Assembly (NCBI GenBank): GCA_017459895.1
Contig: JAFUCA010000036.1
Coordinates: forward strand, 1 to 64,000
Source: Bacillota bacterium
Lineage (GTDB): Bacteria; Bacillota; Clostridia; Peptostreptococcales; Anaerovoracaceae
Length of the DNA stretch: 64,000 nt
Direction of reading: 5' to 3'
Both the position numbers and the translations under genes were made by a program. Positions 34,091 to 42,410 of this stretch are shown piece after piece. Numbering within the stretch: the stretch's first letter is position 1; each line of letters opens with the position of its first letter. The notes under the pieces were generated by a model, which saw only the letters and a list, made by a program, of their open reading frames with translations, searched no databases and had not been told where the DNA came from.

Positions 34091-34651
34091 ATGATTACGA
34101 AAAAACAGCTGCGCAGCGAAATGCTGAAACAGCGCCGGGGGATGGATCCGGCGCAGGTAAGAGAACGGTCGGAGCGGATCTGCCGGAGGGTTCGGGAAAC
34201 GGATGCCTATCAGAACGCGACCAGCCTTTGCGTGTATATGCCCATCAATAACGAAGCGGAGGCGGACCTGCTGATCGGGCCCGCCATAGGGGATGGGAAA
34301 CGGGTCTTCATCCCGAAAGTGATCGGGGATGAGATGATTTTTAATGCCTACGATCCGGAGCTGATCCGTGAGGAGGGAGCGTTTCATATCCGGGAGTCAG
34401 CATCGGAGGAGGTGCTGGAGCCGGACGGACGCACGCTGATCATCCTGCCCGGGTCGGTCTTTGACGTGCACGGACACCGGATCGGCTACGGGGGCGGCTA
34501 CTATGACAAATATCTCAGCCGATTCCCGCAGTGCATGACGATTGCGGTGTGTTTTGATTTTCAGATCGTGGAGAGCCTGCCGGCGGAAGACCACGACATC
34601 GGTCCCCAGCTGATCATCAGCGAGGAACGGATTATTGAATGCGCCGGATGA
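34091..34651 (+). CDS. 5-formyltetrahydrofolate cyclo-ligase
   Basis: This 186-residue enzyme uses ATP to convert 5-formyl-THF to 5,10-methenyl-THF. The conserved basic N-terminus (KKQLRSEMLKQRRGM), FIPKV and the C-terminal GYGGGYYDKYL nucleotide-binding motif are all present. It adds to the folate theme of folP and folK 7 kb upstream. Translation probably starts on a leaderless or very short-leader mRNA, because no ribosome binding site precedes the ATG. Confidence 0.93.
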   Translation: MITKKQLRSEMLKQRRGMDPAQVRERSERICRRVRETDAYQNATSLCVYMPINNEAEADLLIGPAIGDGKRVFIPKVIGDEMIFNAYDPELIREEGAFHIRESASEEVLEPDGRTLIILPGSVFDVHGHRIGYGGGYYDKYLSRFPQCMTIAVCFDFQIVESLPAEDHDIGPQLIISEERIIECAG

Positions 34652-34659
34652 AATTGGCA

Positions 34660-34754
34660 TTTTTGTACCTAAAGCTGATTTCAACTCGATATTTACAAAA
34701 TTCCCTGCATAGAATTGTAAAAAAACGCCTCAAACCTAATTTACCTACAAAAAC
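34660..34754. repeat. Pair of ~42-bp imperfect palindromes upstream of larB
   Basis: Unit 1 (34660-34702) reads TTTTTGTACCTAAA, about 17 unrelated bases, then TATTTACAAAA. Unit 2 (34713-34754) reads AATTGTAAAAAAAC ... ATTTACCTACAAAAAC. Corresponding bases of the two units are 52 bp apart. The same units, with the same pitch, recur at 58754-59025. They fill most of the gap between the cyclo-ligase and larB and could be operators. Confidence 0.6.
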
Positions 34755-34772
34755 GACCAACGGGAGACAACT

Positions 34773-35606
34773 ATGAACGAAGACTACATCAGAGATCTGC
34801 TGGAGAAAGTCAGTGCGGGCAGCGTTACGGCAGAAGACGCCTTCGGGCAGCTGAAGGACCTGCCGTATAAGGACCTGGGTTTTGCCAACGTGGACCATCA
34901 CCGGGCGATCCGGACCGGCTTTCCGGAGGTGATCTTCGGACAGGGCAAAACGCCGGAGCAGATCCGGGACATTTTTAAGGAACTGATCGGCCACGGGCGG
35001 ACCATCATGGCCACCAGAGCATCGGTGAAGGCTTACCAGGCAGTCGGGGAGGCTGTGCCGCAGGCGCAGTACTATGAGACCGCCCGCATCATCGCTGTTC
35101 GTGAGGAACCGGCAAAGGCTGACGTATCCTGCGCGCAGGCAGCGGCTAATGCGCAGGGCACGACTGATGCGAAGAAAGCGGTCACTCAGGACGCGCCCGC
35201 GCTCGGTTCGGTATGCGTGGTCAGCGCCGGAACCGCGGACATCCCCGTAGCGGAGGAAGCGGCAGTGACCGCGGAGCTTCTGGGCAATGAAGTGAGCCGG
35301 GTCTACGACGTAGGCGTTGCGGGAATTCACCGGCTGTTCGATAAGCTGCCCATCATCCGGCAGGCGGACGTAGTTATAACCGTGGCCGGGATGGAGGGCG
35401 CGCTGGCCAGCGTGATCGGCGGACTGGTGGATGTGCCGGTGATCGCCGTTCCTACCAGCATCGGCTACGGAGCCAACCTGGGAGGACTGTCCGCGCTGCT
35501 TTCGATGCTCAACAGCTGCGCCAATGGCGTCAGCGTCGTCAACATCGACAATGGCTTCGGCGCGGCGTACATGGCGGCGGTCATCAACAAGGGACATCGC
35601 CGGTGA
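34773..35606 (+). CDS. larB: Nickel-pincer cofactor biosynthesis protein LarB
   Basis: LarB carboxylates and hydrolyses nicotinic acid adenine dinucleotide in making the nickel-pincer cofactor of lactate racemase. The N-terminal part (LPYKDLGFANVDHHRAIRTG, PEVIFGQGKTPEQI) and the PurE-like C-terminal part (VVSAGTADIPVAEEA, AGMEGALASVIGGLV, SIGYGANLGGLSALL) are complete. A linker of about 30 Ala/Lys/Thr-rich residues (about 112-145) between them is longer than usual. No larA, larC or larE is nearby. Repeat-derived DNA lies directly upstream, and no other strong promoter is obvious. Confidence 0.9.
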   Translation: MNEDYIRDLLEKVSAGSVTAEDAFGQLKDLPYKDLGFANVDHHRAIRTGFPEVIFGQGKTPEQIRDIFKELIGHGRTIMATRASVKAYQAVGEAVPQAQYYETARIIAVREEPAKADVSCAQAAANAQGTTDAKKAVTQDAPALGSVCVVSAGTADIPVAEEAAVTAELLGNEVSRVYDVGVAGIHRLFDKLPIIRQADVVITVAGMEGALASVIGGLVDVPVIAVPTSIGYGANLGGLSALLSMLNSCANGVSVVNIDNGFGAAYMAAVINKGHRR

Positions 35607-36110
35607 GCCCGGGCAGGGCATCTAATTAAAACACGCCCGGTGAGCCCCGGCAGGCGCGGCAGTGTTACTGTTCACACATCGCCTCCGAGATGCAAAGGCT
35701 TGCCTGACGCCGTCCAATAGCAACGACATGATAGGTACTGTTGATGCATGCGGAGCGAACACTCATAGCTTTTAGGATCCTTTTGGGACAAATCCTCGAT
35801 TTCAAGCATCAGCGAATGGGATTTGTCCCGATTATTTATATTTTATGACTTCGATTGGACCGGGACAGAGCATATGGATCGAACTGGCGAAATAAATGCG
35901 GTGTTTCGTTCCGTCATCATCAAAACAGCTAAATTTTACTCTCATTTCGTACCGCCGACTGGTGCGCAGTCTGTGGGCGGGTGATGCATCGCCGTGCCTG
36001 AGCCTTGCGACCGTTTGAAAAGCAACCGTCAGTGAAATTGATCGAAACCGGGCCTGAAAACCCTTTTGTTCTATACCGGTCTGTGGTAGAATAAGCACAG
36101 TATGATGTAA
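35607..36110. other. Intergenic region between larB and pyrH
   Basis: No convincing gene. Contents: a short imperfect duplication (CGGTGAGCCCGGGCAGG at 35611 and CGGTGAGCCCCGGCAGG at 35638 or nearby), a variant of the GCAAAGGCTGG word near 35691, the hairpin at 35785-35829, and a 37-codon minus-strand frame (ending near 35844) that looks protein-like (MRVKFSCFDDDGTKHRIYFA) but has no good ribosome binding site. TAGAAT near 36088 is a candidate -10 for pyrH. Confidence 0.4.
35785..35835 (+). terminator. Long stem-loop, probable terminator
   Basis: GGGACAAATCC (35785-35795) pairs perfectly with GGATTTGTCCC (35819-35829) across a 23-base loop; an AT-rich but not pure T tract follows. Confidence 0.5.
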
Positions 36111-36845
<735 letters not shown>

Positions 36846-36861
36846 CACAGGAGGTACCAAA

Positions 36862-37419
36862 ATGAGCGAGTTCAGTATGGATCAATTACAGGAAAAGATA
36901 AATAAAAGCGAGAGCCTTCTCAAGGAAGATCTGGCTACGGTCAGAGCCGGCAGAGCCAATGCCGCCCTGGTGGACAAGGTCATGGTCGAGTATTACGGTA
37001 CGCCGACCCCGCTGAAATCCCTGACCAATATTTCCGTTCCGGAACCGAGAACGCTGCTGATCACCCCCTTCGATCCGAAGAGCATTCCGGAGATCGAGAA
37101 GGCGATCAACATCGCCAACATCGGCATCAATCCGGTGAACGACGGCAAGGTCATCCGCCTGCAGATTCCTCAGGTCACCGAGGAGCGCCGTAAGGAACTG
37201 ACCAAGACCGTCAAGAAGATGGGTGAGGAGACCAAGGTCGCCGTCCGGAACCTGAGAAGAGACGCCAACGACAAGGTCAAGAAGCTGGAGAAAGCCGGCG
37301 ATTACACCGAGGACGACCGCAAGGAAGCGCTGGATGATATCCAGAAGATGGTCGATCAGGCGATCAAGGACATCGATCAGATCGTTGCCGACAAAGAGAA
37401 GGAGATCATGGAGGTATAG
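36862..37419 (+). CDS. frr: Ribosome recycling factor
   Basis: This 185-residue protein splits post-termination ribosomes with EF-G. It shows VRAGRANAALVDKVMVEYYG, SVPEPRTLLITPFD and RLQIPQVTEERRKEL, and the long helical bundle ends KEKEIMEV. GGAGGT precedes ATG 36862. Confidence 0.97.
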   Translation: MSEFSMDQLQEKINKSESLLKEDLATVRAGRANAALVDKVMVEYYGTPTPLKSLTNISVPEPRTLLITPFDPKSIPEIEKAINIANIGINPVNDGKVIRLQIPQVTEERRKELTKTVKKMGEETKVAVRNLRRDANDKVKKLEKAGDYTEDDRKEALDDIQKMVDQAIKDIDQIVADKEKEIMEV

Positions 37420-37532
37420 CCTCCGGTCCGGAGGAAGGCGCCCCGGGGCGTCTTTTCCGAAGCAGACGTGTATTATCAGGGTGTGGCCGATCCAGGTCAC
37501 ATCCTCATTTGTATAACAGTACAGGAGGCAGT

Positions 37533-38258
37533 ATGCTGGATATGGACAGGATCCCGTCCCACGTGGCGATCATCATGGACGGAAACGGCCGGTGGGCGAA
37601 GAAGAGAGGTCTGCCCCGGCTGGCCGGGCACAATGCCGGGATGAAATCGATGATCGAGATCGTCCGGCGCTCGAAGGCCCTCGGACTGGACCATCTGACG
37701 CTGTACGCGTTTTCCACGGAGAACTGGAAGCGCTCGGCGGAGGAGGTCTCCGGGATATTCAAGCTGTTGATCCGATACGTGGAGAGTGAGCTCAGGGTCA
37801 TCATGGACAACAACGTCCGGATTCGGATCCTGGGGGATTACAGCCCTCTGCCGAAGGATTCCAGGGCAGCCGTCGAGAAGGCCATCACCCAGACGGCAGG
37901 CAACACCGGGATGCAGCTGAACATCGCCCTCAACTACGGGGGCCGGGCCGAGATCCTGCGGGCGGTGCAGCATCTGGCATCCGATGCAAAGGCTGGCCGG
38001 GTCGATCCGGAGGAGATCACGGAGGAGAGCATCTCGGATTATCTCTATACCGGCCGCACAGAGACCGGCTGCGGGGATCCCGAACTGATCATCCGCACCA
38101 GCGGGGAGGAGCGGCTTTCCAATTTCCTGCTCTGGCAGAGCGCCTACAGCGAATTCGTATTTACCGATGTGCTCTGGCCGGATTTCACGCCGGAGGAATA
38201 CGAGAAATGCCTTGAGGAGTATCAGAGCAGAGACCGCCGGTTCGGAGGGAGAAAATAA
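37533..38258 (+). CDS. uppS: Undecaprenyl pyrophosphate synthase (cis-prenyltransferase)
   Basis: This makes the C55 lipid carrier for cell-wall synthesis. The 241-residue protein has HVAIIMDGNGRWAKKRGLPR with the catalytic Asp, AFSTENWKRS and the C-terminal IIRTSGEERLSNFLLWQSAYSE in separate conserved blocks. ATG 37533 has AGGAGG eight bases upstream. An exact-word copy of the GCAAAGGCTGG repeat lies in the coding region (37986-37996). cdsA follows after one base. Confidence 0.96.
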   Translation: MLDMDRIPSHVAIIMDGNGRWAKKRGLPRLAGHNAGMKSMIEIVRRSKALGLDHLTLYAFSTENWKRSAEEVSGIFKLLIRYVESELRVIMDNNVRIRILGDYSPLPKDSRAAVEKAITQTAGNTGMQLNIALNYGGRAEILRAVQHLASDAKAGRVDPEEITEESISDYLYTGRTETGCGDPELIIRTSGEERLSNFLLWQSAYSEFVFTDVLWPDFTPEEYEKCLEEYQSRDRRFGGRK

Positions 38259-38259
38259 C

Positions 38260-39105
38260 ATGAAAACGCGAATTTTATCCGGGCTGATCATGGCACCGCT
38301 TCTGGTCATCCTGATCATCGGGGGCTACGTCCTCTACGCAGGGTGCTTCTGTATCGGTGTCATGGCAGTATATGAGTTTTTCAAGGGCTTTCGGGCCATG
38401 GAGATCCACGCCTGTTTTCCCATCGCCGTGTGCGCGGCGGTGGCCCTGTACGGGGTCGGGCTCTATGAACACCGGATGGCCGTGGCCGGCGCGGAGCAGA
38501 GCCCGTTCTGGTATATGCTCTGGTTCTTCGCCGTGGTGCTGGCCAGCCTTTTGTATCTGTTTAAGATCGAAGAGCGGAAGCTGGAGGATGCGCTGGCGAC
38601 CATCACCGGGATCTTCTATATCGTCTTCTTTTCCTATCACATCGGCCTGATCGCGACGATGGGAATGGAAGTGGGCGCCATGAAAAATCTGGTCTGGCTG
38701 GTGGTCATCACGGCCTTCGGAACGGATATCATGGCCTACTTCACCGGCTATGCCTTCGGAAAGCACAAGCTGTGCCCGAAGATCAGCCCGAAGAAGACCA
38801 TCGAAGGATCCGTGGGGGGCACGCTGGGGAGCATCATCCTATGCGGCGTGTTCGGATTCTTTTTCGCCCGGCCGCTGCTGGTGCACTGCCTGATCATCGG
38901 GCTTCTGGGGGGCATCATCTCCCAGTTCGGAGATCTGACCGCATCGGTGTTCAAGCGCAAGATGGGCATCAAGGATTACGGCAACCTGATCCCGGGACAC
39001 GGCGGGATCCTGGACCGGTTTGACAGCGTGCTGTTCACCGGGCCGCTGGTTTATTACTATCTCTGCTTCGCGATGTCGCTGGGGCAGCTGCAGGTCTGGA
39101 ATTAA
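38260..39105 (+). CDS. cdsA: Phosphatidate cytidylyltransferase
   Basis: This integral membrane enzyme makes CDP-diacylglycerol for phospholipid synthesis. The 281 residues form about eight membrane segments, with the family signature SQFGDLTASVFKRKMGIKDYG followed by PGHGGILDRFDS split over 222-260. GGAGGG precedes ATG 38260. It lies between uppS and dxr as in many Firmicutes. Confidence 0.93.
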   Translation: MKTRILSGLIMAPLLVILIIGGYVLYAGCFCIGVMAVYEFFKGFRAMEIHACFPIAVCAAVALYGVGLYEHRMAVAGAEQSPFWYMLWFFAVVLASLLYLFKIEERKLEDALATITGIFYIVFFSYHIGLIATMGMEVGAMKNLVWLVVITAFGTDIMAYFTGYAFGKHKLCPKISPKKTIEGSVGGTLGSIILCGVFGFFFARPLLVHCLIIGLLGGIISQFGDLTASVFKRKMGIKDYGNLIPGHGGILDRFDSVLFTGPLVYYYLCFAMSLGQLQVWN

Positions 39106-39107
39106 GG

Positions 39108-40265
39108 ATGAAACGAATTTCGATTTTAGGGAGCACCGGATCCATCGGGACCCAGGCGCTGGATATCATAGATCATAACCGGGAGGAGCTGCGGGTCGCG
39201 GCTCTTTCCTGCGCGAGGAGGCTGGATCAGCTGCGGGAGCAGATCCGGCGGTTTTCACCGGAGGCGGTCTGCGTCGCCGCAGAAGATGATGCGAAGGCGC
39301 TGCAGCAGGAGTTTCCGGACATCGAGGTGTACTGGGGCATGCAGGGTCTCGTGTCCATCGCGTCCATGGAGGGCTGCGATATAGTGCTGAACTCGCTTCT
39401 GGGCATGCAGGGCCTGGAGCCGACGCTGGCCGCTGCAAAGGCTGGCAGGGACATTGCCTTCGCCAACAAGGAGACGCTGGTGGCGGGGGGAGAGCTGGTG
39501 ATGAAGACCGTCCGGGAAAACGGCGTGGCGCTGCTTCCGGTGGACAGTGAGCACAGCGCCATCTTCCAGTCCCTGCAGGGAAGCACTGATTGTCCCATCC
39601 GGCGGATCCTGCTGACGGCCTCCGGCGGACCCTTCCGCGGGTTCACCAGGGAGCAGCTGGAGGAGGTCACCCTGGAGCAGGCCCTGAAGCATCCCAACTG
39701 GTCCATGGGAGCCAAGATCACCATCGACTCCGCGTCCATGATGAACAAGGGACTGGAGGTCATCGAAGCCAGATGGCTGTTCGATGTGCCTCTGGAGAAG
39801 ATCCAGATCGTGGTGCATCCCCAGAGCGTGCTTCACTCCGCGGTGGAGTTCATGGACGGTTCGGTCATCGGGCAGATGGGAAATCCCGATATGCGGGTGC
39901 CCATCGCCTATGCCTTCAGCTATCCGAGGCGCCTTGCCATGAGCGGCAGCATGCAGCCGCTGGACCTGTTCGGGTATCCCGGCGGACTGAGCTTTGAGCG
40001 GGCGGATGAGGAGGTGTTCCGCACGATCCATCTGGCCTACGAAGCCAGCCGGCGGGGTGGGACCTATCCGGTGGTGCTCAACGGAGCCAATGAAGCTTTG
40101 GTGGCGGCATTCCTTCATCGCAGGATCCGTTTCTGCGAGATCCAGCAGCTGCTGGAGGCGATCCTGGAAGAGCACCAGCCTTTGCATGAGCCGGATCTGG
40201 AGACGATTCTGGCGGCGGATGAACAGGCCCGCCGCGCAGCGGAAGAAATGATTGAGAAGATATGA
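39108..40265 (+). CDS. dxr: 1-deoxy-D-xylulose 5-phosphate reductoisomerase
   Basis: This makes 2-C-methylerythritol 4-phosphate, the second step of the non-mevalonate isoprenoid pathway. The 385-residue NADPH enzyme has ILGSTGSIGTQAL at the N-terminus, ANKETLVAGG, PVDSEHSAIFQ (metal-binding) and TASGGPFRG, plus the C-terminal LNGANEALVAAF. rseP begins inside its last codon (ATGA overlap). It works with ispG downstream. Confidence 0.96.
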   Translation: MKRISILGSTGSIGTQALDIIDHNREELRVAALSCARRLDQLREQIRRFSPEAVCVAAEDDAKALQQEFPDIEVYWGMQGLVSIASMEGCDIVLNSLLGMQGLEPTLAAAKAGRDIAFANKETLVAGGELVMKTVRENGVALLPVDSEHSAIFQSLQGSTDCPIRRILLTASGGPFRGFTREQLEEVTLEQALKHPNWSMGAKITIDSASMMNKGLEVIEARWLFDVPLEKIQIVVHPQSVLHSAVEFMDGSVIGQMGNPDMRVPIAYAFSYPRRLAMSGSMQPLDLFGYPGGLSFERADEEVFRTIHLAYEASRRGGTYPVVLNGANEALVAAFLHRRIRFCEIQQLLEAILEEHQPLHEPDLETILAADEQARRAAEEMIEKI

Positions 40266-41272
40266 CGATTATTTACGCGATACTGATATTCTGTGTCCTG
40301 ATTTTTGTTCATGAATTCGGACACTTCATAACGGCGAAGGCCTGCGGAGTGAAGGTCAACGAGTTTGCCATCGGCATGGGTCCGGCGTTTTTCAAGAGAC
40401 GGCGGGGCGAGACGCTGTACGCGCTACGGGTGTTCCCCATCGGCGGATACTGCGCCATGGAAGGGGAGGACGAGGACTCTCCGGATCCCCGGGCCTTCAA
40501 CAACAAGCCGGCCTGGCAGCGGGCCATCGTTCTGGCGGCGGGATCTCTGATGAACCTGCTGACCTGCGTGGTGCTGCTGATCATCATCGCTTTTTACGCG
40601 GGACAGGCTACTACCACCATCGACACGGTGGAGCCGGGCTCCCCTGCGGAGGCCGCCGGACTGATCCACGGAGATACGATCGAGAAGATCGACGGGCAGC
40701 AGATCCGGGAATGGAATGATATCATTCAGACCATCGGCTACAGCAAAGAAAAAACAGCTCAGCTGACCTTCGACCGCGGCGGCGAGGAGATGACGGCAGG
40801 CGTCGTGCTGAAGTACAACGAAGAGCAGAAGCGCAACATGATCGGAATCACGCCCGCGATGGAGCGGCACCTGCTGGGATCGATCGGCGCCGGGGTAAAA
40901 AACACCGGCGACATGGCGGTCATGATGTACGATACCCTGCGGCAGCTCTTTACCGGCGGTGTCTCCGTGAAGGAGCTTTCCGGGCCGGTAGGCATCGTCT
41001 ACGCGGTGAACGAGACGGCGAAATCCGGCGTGCTCTACGTGGTCTACCTGGCGGCGCTGCTAAGCCTGAACCTGGCGATCATCAACCTGCTGCCGCTGCC
41101 TGCCCTGGACGGGGGAAGGCTCCTGTTCCTGCTGATCCGCAAGCTCACCGGCAAACGGGTGACGGATGAGATGGAGGGACGGATCCACTTCATCGGGATC
41201 ATGCTGCTGCTGCTTCTGATGGTGTACGTCACCTTCAACGACGTGATCCGGTTCATCGTGCCGATCTTCTAG
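40262..41272 (+). CDS. rseP: Site-2 intramembrane metalloprotease RseP/RasP
   Basis: This 336-residue membrane protease cleaves transmembrane segments of anti-sigma factors and signal-peptide remnants. The zinc motif HEFGH is at residues 17-21 in the first membrane segment, one PDZ domain lies about 110-180 (VEPGSPAEAAGLIHGD), and the third metal ligand is in LPLPALDGGRL near the C-terminus. Its substrates are unknown here. Confidence 0.94.
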   Translation: MTIIYAILIFCVLIFVHEFGHFITAKACGVKVNEFAIGMGPAFFKRRRGETLYALRVFPIGGYCAMEGEDEDSPDPRAFNNKPAWQRAIVLAAGSLMNLLTCVVLLIIIAFYAGQATTTIDTVEPGSPAEAAGLIHGDTIEKIDGQQIREWNDIIQTIGYSKEKTAQLTFDRGGEEMTAGVVLKYNEEQKRNMIGITPAMERHLLGSIGAGVKNTGDMAVMMYDTLRQLFTGGVSVKELSGPVGIVYAVNETAKSGVLYVVYLAALLSLNLAIINLLPLPALDGGRLLFLLIRKLTGKRVTDEMEGRIHFIGIMLLLLLMVYVTFNDVIRFIVPIF

Positions 41273-41282
41273 GAGATTCAAT

Positions 41283-42410
41283 ATGAAACGACAGGTAATA
41301 TGCGGGGATGTGAAGATCGGGGGAGGCGCTCCCATCAGCATCCAGTCCATGACAAATACGAAGACTGCCGATGTGCCCTCGACCATGCGGCAGATTGATG
41401 CGCTGACGGAGGCCGGCTGTGAGATCATCCGGCTGGCGGTCCCGGACCGGGACGCGGCGGAGGCGCTGAAGGAGATCAAGCGCAGATCCCGGATTCCCGT
41501 GGTGGCGGACATTCATTTCGATTACCGGCTGGCCCTGGCCTCCATGGAAGCCGGCGTCGATAAGATCCGGATCAACCCGGGGAACATCGGCGGTGAGGAA
41601 AACGTCCGGAAGGTGGTGGAGATGGCAAAGGCCCGGCGCATTCCCATCCGGGTCGGTGTCAATTCCGGCTCCCTGGAGAAGGATATTGTGGCCAGGGACG
41701 GGGGCGTCAGTGCAGAAGGCCTGGCGGAAAGCGCCCTGCGCAACGTTCGCCTTCTGGAGAAATTCGATTTTGAGGACATCGTGATCTCGCTGAAGTCCTC
41801 CAATGTGAAAATGAACGATCAGGCATACCGCATCGTCGACGATCGGTGCGACTATCCGCTGCACATCGGCGTGACGGAAGCCGGAACCCCGGCCAGGGGA
41901 CGGACCAAGTCGGCGGCGGGTATCGGCGCGCTGCTGCTTTCCGGCATCGGCGACACCCTGCGGGTCTCCCTGACGGCGGATCCGGTGCAGGAGGTGCTGT
42001 TTGCCAGAGAGCTGCTGGACGTGCTGGACATCCGCAAATCCGGCATCGAGATCGTTTCCTGTCCCACCTGCGGCAGAACCGAGGTGGATCTGGAACGGAT
42101 CATCGATCGGATCGAGCAAAGGCTGGAGCCGCTGAAGAAGACCTTCGAAGCACGGCGGCAAAGGCCCGGCGTCCTCAGCGGCGGCGCCGGCGGTGCTGCC
42201 AGCATGAAGATCGCCGTCATGGGCTGCGTCGTCAACGGTCCGGGGGAAGCCCGGGAAGCCGATATCGGCGTGGCCTGCGGCAAGGGTAAAGGCGTACTCA
42301 TCCGCAAGGGAGAGATCCTCCGGCAGGTGACCGAGGAGAACATACCAGAAGAAATTTGCAGACTGGCAGAGGAATATGCAGAAATCACTTACGGAATCCA
42401 TACAATTTGA
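41283..42410 (+). CDS. ispG: 4-hydroxy-3-methylbut-2-enyl diphosphate synthase
   Basis: This [4Fe-4S] enzyme of the non-mevalonate pathway has 375 residues, a TIM barrel with PISIQSMTNTKT and VADIHFDYRLAL, and the cluster ligands in SCPTCGRTEVD and MGCVVNGPGEA. The short bacterial form lacks the plant insert. GGAG precedes ATG 41283. polC starts within its final 35 bases. Confidence 0.96.
   Translation: MKRQVICGDVKIGGGAPISIQSMTNTKTADVPSTMRQIDALTEAGCEIIRLAVPDRDAAEALKEIKRRSRIPVVADIHFDYRLALASMEAGVDKIRINPGNIGGEENVRKVVEMAKARRIPIRVGVNSGSLEKDIVARDGGVSAEGLAESALRNVRLLEKFDFEDIVISLKSSNVKMNDQAYRIVDDRCDYPLHIGVTEAGTPARGRTKSAAGIGALLLSGIGDTLRVSLTADPVQEVLFARELLDVLDIRKSGIEIVSCPTCGRTEVDLERIIDRIEQRLEPLKKTFEARRQRPGVLSGGAGGAASMKIAVMGCVVNGPGEAREADIGVACGKGKGVLIRKGEILRQVTEENIPEEICRLAEEYAEITYGIHTI

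Noticed and set aside
33851-34387. 178-codon minus-strand frame over the cyclo-ligase gene
   Set aside because: Mostly antisense to a certain gene, with low-complexity Ser/Thr/Arg translation in the intergenic part.
35611-35655. Direct repeat at the 3' end of larB as a mobile-element scar
   Set aside because: Only about 17 imperfect GC-rich bases, with no associated element; a small local duplication is enough to explain it.
35739-35757. Solo end of the transposon (TGTTGATG followed by GAGCG)
   Set aside because: Only eight contiguous bases match the left end, and CATGAGC is not preserved.
35844-35954. 37-codon minus-strand gene between larB and pyrH
   Set aside because: The translation looks plausible, but the ribosome binding site is poor and the hairpin beyond it lacks a T run on that strand; left as a comment only.
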